Part shown: piece after piece, positions 1 to 4,240 of the stretch | How the letters are laid out: each line of letters starts with the position of its first letter | Position numbering within the stretch: position 1 is the first letter of the stretch | Assembly: GCA_900552295.1 (NCBI GenBank) | Contig: URZB01000112.1 | Location: forward strand, 1-5,690 | Length of the DNA: 5,690 bases | Reading direction: 5' to 3' | Source of the DNA: an uncultured Collinsella sp. | Lineage (GTDB): Bacteria; Actinomycetota; Coriobacteriia; Coriobacteriales; Coriobacteriaceae | Made by a program: the position numbers and the translations under genes | Notes under the pieces: generated by a model | What the model was told of the DNA's origin: nothing | The model's input: the letters and a program-made list of their open reading frames with translations, nothing else | The model's database searches: none

Positions 1-3
1 TTA

Positions 4-36
4 TCGTCGGCAGCGTCAGATGTGTATAAGAGACAG
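4..36 (+). other. Nextera/Tn5 sequencing adapter (artefact)
   Basis: This stretch matches the 33-base Illumina Nextera read-1 adapter: a 14-base primer part starting TCGTCGGCAGCGTC (4-17) followed by the 19-base Tn5 mosaic end AGATGTGTATAAGAGACAG (18-36). It is library-preparation sequence left on a contig end. Bases 1-3 (TTA) are probably also non-genomic, perhaps the end of the index. Translating it adds a false N-terminus (MCIRDR in one frame, MYKRQ in another) to whatever follows. Real genomic sequence begins at about base 37. Confidence 0.97.
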
Positions 37-37
37 G

Positions 38-667
38 TTCTACCCCGACCGCATGGCCAAGCGCATTTTAGGCATGGGCGATGTCGTCGGCATTATCGAG
101 AAGGCCCAGGAGGCGGCCGACGCCGAGCAGCTCGAGGCTGCCGAGCGTATGCTGCGCGAGGGTTTTACCATGAACGACATGCTCGACCAGATGAAGGCCG
201 TCAAGAAGATGGGCGGCATGAAGGGCATTCTGGGCATGCTTCCCGGTGGTCAGCGCGCGCTCAACCAGATGGGCGGCAACCTGGACGAGGGCATCTTCGA
301 CAAGAACGAGGCCATCATCATGTCGATGACCAAGGAGGAGCGCCTTCGCCCCTCCATCATCAACGGTCAGCGCCGTGCCCGCATTGCCAAGGGTGCCGGC
401 GTGACCCCCACCGAGGTCAATAGCCTTATGAAGCAGTGGGGCGAGATGAATAAGATGATGGGCCGCATGCGCACGATGGCCAATCAGGCGCAGGCTGGCG
501 GCAAGAAGGGGAAGAAGGGTAAGAAGGGCAAAAAGATGCGCATGCCCAATATTCCCGGTCTGGATGCCATGGGCCTGGGCGGCATGGGCGGCCTGGGAAC
601 GGGCGGCCCCAAGTCCGATATGGACCTGCTGCGCCAGATGGAAGCGCAGATGCGCAACAAGAAGTAA
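38..667 (+). CDS. ffh: Signal recognition particle protein Ffh, C-terminal M domain (5' partial)
   Basis: Ffh is the protein subunit of the bacterial signal recognition particle. With the 4.5S/SRP RNA it binds signal sequences of nascent membrane proteins and takes ribosomes to FtsY at the membrane. Only 209 residues are present. They open with FYPDRMAKRILGMGDV, which matches the junction between the GTPase (NG) domain and the methionine-rich M domain. Both the GTPase domain and the true start are lost at the contig edge. The SRP-RNA-binding segment is recognisable (MSMTKEERLRPSIING, then QRRARIAKGAG, then EVNSLMKQWGEMNKMM). The C-terminus is longer than that of E. coli Ffh: a (KKG)n run at 503-535 is followed by a Gly/Met-rich stretch and a short charged helix ending MEAQMRNKK. 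An apparent ATG at base 20 lies in adapter sequence and is not the start. The gene ends just before a strong terminator hairpin and is convergent with the next gene. Confidence 0.95.
   Translation, partial: FYPDRMAKRILGMGDVVGIIEKAQEAADAEQLEAAERMLREGFTMNDMLDQMKAVKKMGGMKGILGMLPGGQRALNQMGGNLDEGIFDKNEAIIMSMTKEERLRPSIINGQRRARIAKGAGVTPTEVNSLMKQWGEMNKMMGRMRTMANQAQAGGKKGKKGKKGKKMRMPNIPGLDAMGLGGMGGLGTGGPKSDMDLLRQMEAQMRNKK
503..535 (+). repeat. In-frame tandem 9-bp repeat encoding KKGKKGKKGKK in Ffh
   Basis: Nearly four copies of an AAG-AAG-GGN unit lie head to tail inside ffh and encode alternating Lys-Lys-Gly. The Gly codon differs in each copy (GGG, GGT, GGC), and the last copy uses AAA-AAG. So the repeat is kept at protein level and is not a fresh slippage product. 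It forms a basic linker after the RNA-binding part of the M domain. Confidence 0.85.
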
Positions 668-687
668 CGACTAGTTGAGTCGTGTAT

Positions 688-727
688 GGCGAAGGCCGCC
701 TGGATGGTATTCCAGGCGGCCTTCGCC
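688..727 (+). terminator. Intrinsic terminator of ffh, perfect 17-bp stem
   Basis: The arms at 688-704 (GGCGAAGGCCGCCTGGA) and 711-727 are perfect reverse complements around a 6-base loop (TGGTAT), starting 20 bases after the ffh stop. The stem is followed by GTTTGTT, a modest U-tract on the plus strand, so it mainly serves ffh. On the minus strand the hairpin lies 56 bases past the stop of the convergent gene but is followed by ATACACG, with no U-tract, so a shared bidirectional role is possible but weaker. Confidence 0.85.
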
Positions 728-783
728 GTTTGTTCGCTGGTTGTCGCACGCGTGGAAGCGCGTTCTCGACGAGGTGCTTGCCG

Positions 784-1548
784 CTAGTGGCAGCCGCAGC
801 CTTCGTGCCCGTCATGGTTGTGGTGACCGTGGCAGCCGCAGGACTCGCCATGCTCGTGGATGTGCTCGTGATCATGTCCATGGCAGTCGCAGGTGGCCTC
901 GCCGTTCTGTGCGAGCGTGCCGGCAATGAGGGCCTCGACGCAGGCATCGCAGCTGCCCTGGGCGCCCGCATAGACCGTGATGCCGGCTTGGGCAAGCGCG
1001 TTGATAGCGCCGCCGCCGATACCGCCGCAAATGAGCGTGTCAACGCCACCGTTGGCAAGCAGGCCCGCCAAGGCGCCGTGGCCGGTGCCACCGGTGCCTA
1101 CGACCTGCTCGTTGAGGACCTTGCCATCCTGGATGTCGTAGATCTTGAACTGCTCGCTGCGGCCAAAGTGCATAAAGATGTTGCCGTTGTCGTACGTTGT
1201 TGCCACCCTCATGGTGCCGACCTCCTTTGCTGGCCATGCGGCCGTCGTCGTGGTGATGGGGGAGTACGCGATGTTGCCGCCTTCGATGACGATCGCCCGT
1301 CCATTGACCAGCGCGTTTGCCACCTTGCGATGCGCGCGACTGCTGATTGCCGCCACCGTGGCGCGGGCGATACCCATGTGCAGGGCGACGGCCTCCTGAT
1401 TGAGGCCCTCCAGATCGCACAGGCGCAGTACTTCGAGCTCATCGACCGTCATATCGATAGCGTCTCCGCTGGCAAGGCCATCGGGGGTAAAGCCGCGATA
1501 TTCGGGGATGATCCCAACGCGGCGCAGTTTTTCGCGTCTTCCAGCCAT
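784..1548 (-). CDS. DUF134 HTH - NifX/NifB-type FeMo-cofactor domain fusion with His/Cys tail
   Basis: The product is 254 aa. Residues 1-92 match the DUF134 (UPF0251) family: MAGRREKLRRVG at the start, then MTVDELEVLRLCDLEGLNQE and a helix-turn-helix (about 48-80) ending RKVANALVNGRAIVIEGG, a likely DNA-binding domain. A Thr/Ala-rich linker (93-112) leads to a dinitrogenase iron-molybdenum cofactor biosynthesis domain (113-215; MRVATTYDNGNIFMHFGR, then GGTGHGALAGLL and TLICGGIGGGAINAL), the fold of NifX and the NifB C-terminus, which carries metal clusters. The tail (220-254) has 12 His and 6 Cys in 35 residues and probably binds metal. The start is set by GGAGAG six or so bases before ATG at 1548. 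An open frame continues upstream to 1722 but runs through the promoter region and has no family match. No nitrogenase gene is nearby, so this is probably a metal- or cluster-responsive regulator or carrier. Its exact function is unknown. Confidence 0.9.
   Translation of the reverse strand: MAGRREKLRRVGIIPEYRGFTPDGLASGDAIDMTVDELEVLRLCDLEGLNQEAVALHMGIARATVAAISSRAHRKVANALVNGRAIVIEGGNIAYSPITTTTAAWPAKEVGTMRVATTYDNGNIFMHFGRSEQFKIYDIQDGKVLNEQVVGTGGTGHGALAGLLANGGVDTLICGGIGGGAINALAQAGITVYAGAQGSCDACVEALIAGTLAQNGEATCDCHGHDHEHIHEHGESCGCHGHHNHDGHEGCGCH
1220..1228 (-). promoter_or_regulatory. Internal Shine-Dalgarno before Met113 of the DUF134-NifX gene
   Basis: On the minus strand AAAGGAGGT, a full match to the anti-Shine-Dalgarno end of 16S rRNA, sits 7 bases before an in-frame ATG at 1212. 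That Met is the first residue of the NifX-like domain (MRVATTYD). Initiation here would give a separate 142-aa protein (784-1212) of the NifX-like domain plus the His/Cys tail, without the DNA-binding domain. The site is a stronger match than the gene's own ribosome binding site. It coincides with Lys-Glu-Val codons in the linker, so chance cannot be excluded. Confidence 0.5.
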
Positions 1549-1562
1549 ACACTCTCCAAATC

Positions 1563-1574
1563 TGACATATGTCA
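1563..1574. promoter_or_regulatory. Palindromic operator candidate 1 (TGACATATGTCA)
   Basis: This is a perfect 12-bp palindrome, 14 bp upstream of the DUF134-NifX start codon. It overlaps the start point expected from the putative minus-strand promoter at 1580-1607. A close relative of the same sequence lies 53 bp away (centre to centre) at 1612-1631. The position fits a repressor site for the minus-strand gene. The binding protein is not known; the gene's own DUF134 HTH domain is the obvious candidate. Confidence 0.6.
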
Positions 1575-1579
1575 ACAAT

Positions 1580-1607
1580 AGAATAGCGAACGTGCGGATT
1601 TGCGCAA
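1580..1607 (-). promoter_or_regulatory. Putative promoter of the DUF134-NifX gene
   Basis: On the minus strand a -35-like TTGCGC (1607-1602) and a -10-like TATTCT (1585-1580) are separated by 16 bp. Transcription would start near 1573, giving a leader of about 25 bases that carries the GGAGAG ribosome binding site. The promoter is bracketed by the two CATATG palindromes, one at the start point and one 4 bp beyond the -35 element. It was found by eye and the -35 match is partial. Confidence 0.4.
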
Positions 1608-1611
1608 GTAA

Positions 1612-1631
1612 TTTCTGGCATATGTCAGAAA
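1612..1631. promoter_or_regulatory. Palindromic operator candidate 2 (CATATG-centred, 20 bp)
   Basis: TTTCTGGCATATGTCAGAAA is a 20-bp palindrome with one mismatched pair. Its core differs from the site at 1563-1574 by one base (TGG instead of TGA). It lies just upstream of the putative minus-strand -35 and about 43 bp upstream of the thyA -10 candidate, so a protein bound here could affect either gene. Confidence 0.6.
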
Positions 1632-1674
1632 ATGAGGGCTTATGTTTGGGCTGTGGGGCCGCGTGCGCCTGGGC

Positions 1675-1680
1675 TACAAT
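1675..1680 (+). promoter_or_regulatory. Putative -10 element of the thyA-folA operon
   Basis: TACAAT matches the -10 consensus at five of six positions and lies 34 bases before the thyA ATG, giving a leader of about 28 bases. No good -35 hexamer lies 16-18 bp upstream: TGTGGG occupies that place. The promoter may be weak or activator-dependent. Confidence 0.4.
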
Positions 1681-1714
1681 GAATCTCGCTTGTAGGCGAC
1701 TGACAGGAGGGTCA

Positions 1715-2563
1715 ATGAGCAAAGCTGATCAACAGTTTGTAACCATGTGCCGCGATATCTTGGACCATGGCACCACCACCGAGGGCCAAAAGGTCCGCCC
1801 GGTGTGGGAGGACGGCACCCCTGCCTATACCATTAAAAACTTTGGCGTCACGGCGCGCTACGACCTGCGCGAGGAGTTCCCCGCGCTTACCCTGCGCCGC
1901 ACGGCGCTCAAGTCTGCCATGGACGAGATCCTGTGGATCTATCAAAAGAAGTCCAATAACGTGCATGACCTCAACAGCCATATTTGGGACGAGTGGGCCG
2001 ACGAGACCGGCTCCATCGGCAAGGCCTACGGGTACCAGATTGGCCAGAAGAGCCATTATGCCGAGGGCGATTTCGACCAGATGGACCGAGTGCTGTACGA
2101 TCTTAAGCACACACCGTACAGTCGCCGCATCATGACCAACACGTATGTGTTTAGCGACCTGTCCGAGATGCACCTGTATCCGTGCGCCTACAGCGTGACC
2201 TATAACGTCACGCAGCGCCCGCAGGACGACAAGCCGACGCTCAACATGATTCTCAACCAGCGCAGCCAGGACATTTTGGCCGCGAACAACTGGAATGTGT
2301 GCCAGTACGCCATCTTGCTGATGATGGTTGCGCAGTCGATCGATATGATTCCCGGCGAGCTGCTGCATGTGATCGCCGACGCCCATATCTACGACCGTCA
2401 TGTCGATATTGTCCGCGAACTTATCGAGCGTCCGCAGTTTGCGGCGCCTAAGGTAACGCTTAACCCCGACGTGCACGATTTCTATGCGTTTACGACCGAC
2501 GACCTGATTGTGGAGGGCTACGAGCACGGTCCGCAGGTCAAGAACATTCCCATTGCGGTGTAG
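1715..2563 (+). CDS. thyA: Thymidylate synthase ThyA (phi3T/Bacillus ThyA-like branch)
   Basis: ThyA methylates dUMP to dTMP using methylene-tetrahydrofolate and releases dihydrofolate, the de novo thymidylate route. The product is 282 aa. Seen: the substrate-loop Arg28, EILWIYQKKSNNVHDLN (71-87), IWDEWADETGSIGKAYGYQ (90-108), the phosphate-binding SRR (136-138), the nucleophile Cys157 in LYPCAYS, QRSQD (182-186), Asn194 and HIY (224-226). The Lys-Ser-Asn-x-Val-x-Asp-Leu-Asn segment and the lack of His after the catalytic Cys resemble the Bacillus ThyA/phage phi3T form, not E. coli ThyA, which has PCH. The start at 1715 follows AGGAGG (1705-1710) with a short 4-base spacer. An open frame runs further upstream, but it is antisense to the neighbouring regulator gene and has no family match. 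folA follows after 9 bp, forming an operon with a clear metabolic link. Confidence 0.95.
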   Translation: MSKADQQFVTMCRDILDHGTTTEGQKVRPVWEDGTPAYTIKNFGVTARYDLREEFPALTLRRTALKSAMDEILWIYQKKSNNVHDLNSHIWDEWADETGSIGKAYGYQIGQKSHYAEGDFDQMDRVLYDLKHTPYSRRIMTNTYVFSDLSEMHLYPCAYSVTYNVTQRPQDDKPTLNMILNQRSQDILAANNWNVCQYAILLMMVAQSIDMIPGELLHVIADAHIYDRHVDIVRELIERPQFAAPKVTLNPDVHDFYAFTTDDLIVEGYEHGPQVKNIPIAV

Positions 2564-2572
2564 GTGGTGCTC

Positions 2573-3091
2573 ATGACGTGTAAGCTATCTGCTATCGTTG
2601 CCGTGTGTGACGATTGGGGCATTGGGTGCGAGGGCGACATGGTGGTGTCCAATCGCGCCGACATGCGCCATTTTGTGGCATGCACCAAGGGTTGCCCGGT
2701 CATTATGGGGCGCAAGACGCTGTTGAGTTTTCCCGGCGGGCGTCCTCTCAAGAATCGCCGTAATATCGTGCTCACCCGCGACGAGAGCTTTGCTGCCGAG
2801 GGCGTCGACGTGGTGCATGGCGTTGACGAAGCGCTCGTCGCGGTAGCCGATGAACCCGTTGCGTGGGTGATCGGCGGCGGCGAGGTGTATCGACAGTTCT
2901 TGCCGTATTGCGTCGAGGCCGAGGTTACGCATAACCATTGCGTGCATGACGTGGATACGTACTTTCCCGATCTGGATGCCGATCCCGCGTGGGAGATTGC
3001 GAGGCGTGGCGGTGTTGCCACGATTGCCGCGGGCGAGGGTGACGAGGGTCTCGATTATGAGTTCGTGACGTATCGTCGCGTTGAGGCGTAA
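2573..3091 (+). CDS. folA: Dihydrofolate reductase
   Basis: The enzyme reduces dihydrofolate to tetrahydrofolate with NADPH and is the trimethoprim target family. Here it regenerates the cofactor spent by ThyA encoded just upstream. The product is 172 aa, a typical length. Seen: LSAIVAVCDDWGIG at the N-terminus, the acidic active-site residue Asp30 (E. coli Asp27) in RADMRHF, PVIMGRKT (42-49), GRPLKNRRNIVLTRD (56-70) with the folate-anchoring Arg62, the cofactor motif VIGGGEVYRQFLP and VDTYFPD near the end. The residues aligned to Pro21-Trp22 of E. coli DHFR are Val24-Val25. ATG 2573 is chosen because AGGTGG (2562-2567), overlapping the thyA stop, lies 5 bases before it. GTG at 2564 or 2567 would add two or three residues and would have no such site. 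Confidence 0.93.
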   Translation: MTCKLSAIVAVCDDWGIGCEGDMVVSNRADMRHFVACTKGCPVIMGRKTLLSFPGGRPLKNRRNIVLTRDESFAAEGVDVVHGVDEALVAVADEPVAWVIGGGEVYRQFLPYCVEAEVTHNHCVHDVDTYFPDLDADPAWEIARRGGVATIAAGEGDEGLDYEFVTYRRVEA

Positions 3092-3135
3092 ATCGTCTGG
3101 CGTGAACGGTATCATCGGGTTATTTGAATGCATGG

Positions 3136-3154
3136 GGCGGCGCTTAGCGTCGCC
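3136..3154 (+). terminator. Possible weak terminator after thyA-folA
   Basis: GGCGGCGC and GCGTCGCC form an 8-bp stem (one G-U pair) with a 3-base loop, 44 bases after the folA stop. The following TCGTTTGG is only a poor U-tract, so termination may be partial and some transcripts may continue into the methyltransferase gene. A -10-like TATAGA (3163-3168) downstream could start that gene on its own, but no good -35 accompanies it. Confidence 0.4.
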
Positions 3155-3200
3155 TCGTTTGGTATAGATCTGCTGTAAAGAAAGGTGCGGGCAGGCTGCT

Positions 3201-4115
3201 ATGACTGATGCCGTTGAGGTGCTGCGAATCGATTCGCTCGAGGACGAGCGGCTCGATGCCTACGTGCGACTGACCGAGCGTGAGCTTCGCTGCGTGCTGG
3301 AGCCGCAGAAGGGCATTTTTATCGCCGAGAGTGCCAAGGTCATCGAGCGTGCAGTGCGCGCCGGATACGAGCCGGTGAGCTTTCTTTTGGGCGAACGCTG
3401 GCTCGACCAGATGATGCCGCTGTTTGAGCGCCTGGCGGTACGCGAAGGTGCGGGCCCGGTTCCCGTGTTCGTGGCCTCGATGGAGCTTATGGAGCAGCTG
3501 ACGGGCTTTAACGTGACGCGCGGTGCGCTCGCGGCGTTCCGTCGCCCGCGTCAGATTCCGGTAGCCGAGTTCTTGGGCGGCGTCGTCGAGGCGGCGGGGG
3601 AGCGCCCGGTGCGCGTGTGCGTGCTCGAGGGCATTGTCGACCACACCAACGTCGGCGCGATTTTCCGCTCGGCGGCTGCGCTGAACGTCGATGGCATTTT
3701 GGTGAGTCCTACGTGCTGTGACCCGCTGTATCGTCGCTCGGCCCGCGTGAGCATGGGCACCGTGTTTCAGGTGCCGTGGACGCGTATTGGCAGTGAGGCG
3801 CGCGTATGGCCGCATGATGGGCTGGCGGCGCTGCACGATGCCGGCTTTTCGTGTTCCGCCATGGCGTTGACGGATGATTCGGTGTCGTTGGACGATCCCG
3901 CGCTGCAGGAGATTGACCGCCTGGCAATCTTTATGGGCACCGAGGGTGCTGGCTTGGGCGCCAAGACCATTGCAGGCTGTGATCGCGCCGTGCGTATTCC
4001 AATGGCGCATGGGGTCGATTCGCTCAACGTGGCCGCGGCAAGTGCTGTCGCCTTTTGGCAGCTGTGCCCGCATGTGAGCAACGAGTACCACTACCAGCCG
4101 GGTTTGTATCACTAG
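3201..4115 (+). CDS. SpoU/TrmH-family RNA 2'-O-ribose methyltransferase
   Basis: This is a SPOUT-class enzyme that transfers methyl from S-adenosylmethionine to a ribose 2'-OH of rRNA or tRNA; the exact target cannot be told from sequence. The product is 304 aa. The N-terminal part (about 5-115, with IFIAESAKVIERAVRAGYEPVS at 39-60) is the RNA-binding substrate domain. The C-terminal knot domain carries all three family motifs: motif 1 HTNVGAIFRSAAAL (148-161) with Asn150 and Arg156, motif 2 IFMGTEGAGL (243-252), and motif 3 IPMAHGVDSLNVAAASAVAFW (267-286) split around Ser274-Leu275-Asn276. ATG 3201 matches where the family begins and has GCAGG 5 bases upstream. It lies 109 bp after folA and 125 bp before the transporter gene, so it is probably its own unit or receives read-through. 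The family includes RlmB, TrmH and TsnR-like enzymes; I do not choose among them. Confidence 0.92.
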   Translation: MTDAVEVLRIDSLEDERLDAYVRLTERELRCVLEPQKGIFIAESAKVIERAVRAGYEPVSFLLGERWLDQMMPLFERLAVREGAGPVPVFVASMELMEQLTGFNVTRGALAAFRRPRQIPVAEFLGGVVEAAGERPVRVCVLEGIVDHTNVGAIFRSAAALNVDGILVSPTCCDPLYRRSARVSMGTVFQVPWTRIGSEARVWPHDGLAALHDAGFSCSAMALTDDSVSLDDPALQEIDRLAIFMGTEGAGLGAKTIAGCDRAVRIPMAHGVDSLNVAAASAVAFWQLCPHVSNEYHYQPGLYH

Positions 4116-4152
4116 GCAGATATTTTGCACCGGGCTCTGGTTTGTGGCGTTT

Positions 4153-4178
4153 CGGCCGATATCGGTCGGTGCTAAGCT
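4153..4178 (+). promoter_or_regulatory. Putative promoter and palindromic operator of the MATE gene
   Basis: The 125-bp gap before the transporter contains a perfect 10-bp palindrome CCGATATCGG (4156-4165). It extends to 16 bp with one mismatch (CGGCCGATATCGGTCG, 4153-4168). Immediately downstream TGCTAAGCT (4170-4178) looks like an extended -10 of the TANNNT type. The palindrome would sit in the spacer between the -35 and -10 elements, a usual place for an efflux-pump repressor. No regulator gene is adjacent in this window, and no strong -35 is visible (TTTCGG at 4150-4155). Confidence 0.35.
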
Positions 4179-4240
4179 GGTATTGGCTTTGGTCTTAAAT
4201 TTCCGTTTTGTTGTATGACGTGCGCTAGTGGGGAGGGCGT

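Noticed and set aside
18..36. Tn5/IS50-type transposon end
   Set aside because: The hyperactive mosaic end joined to the 14-base Nextera primer part is a laboratory construct and not a natural element.
668..682. Small inverted repeat CGACT/AGTCG after the ffh stop
   Set aside because: A 5-bp stem is too short to interpret next to the much stronger hairpin 6 bases further on.
426..1091. Minus-strand open frame of 221 codons across the ffh end and the terminator
   Set aside because: It would run through a perfect terminator hairpin and overlap two confident genes, and its composition (Pro/Arg/Ser/Ala-rich) is typical of a shadow frame.
682..1581. Plus-strand open frame of 299 codons antisense to the DUF134-NifX gene
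   Set aside because: It mirrors a gene with two recognisable domains on the other strand. It has no convincing ribosome binding site and no family pattern, and long antisense frames are expected in GC-rich genes.
1400..1714. Longer N-terminus for ThyA (105 extra residues)
   Set aside because: This is the antisense of the neighbouring regulator gene. AGGAGG before 1715 and the family length fix the start there.
1549..1722. Longer N-terminus for the DUF134-NifX protein (58 extra residues)
   Set aside because: The extension crosses both palindromes and the promoter, overlaps the thyA start, and lies outside the DUF134 family pattern, which begins at MAGRREK.
1712..2527. Minus-strand open frame of 271 codons opposite thyA
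   Set aside because: The plus strand encodes ThyA with its catalytic residues. The antisense product has no recognisable motif.
3144..4130. Minus-strand open frame of 328 codons opposite the RNA methyltransferase
   Set aside because: His/Arg-rich shadow. All three SpoU motifs are on the plus strand, and the frame would begin between two plus-strand genes with no start signal.
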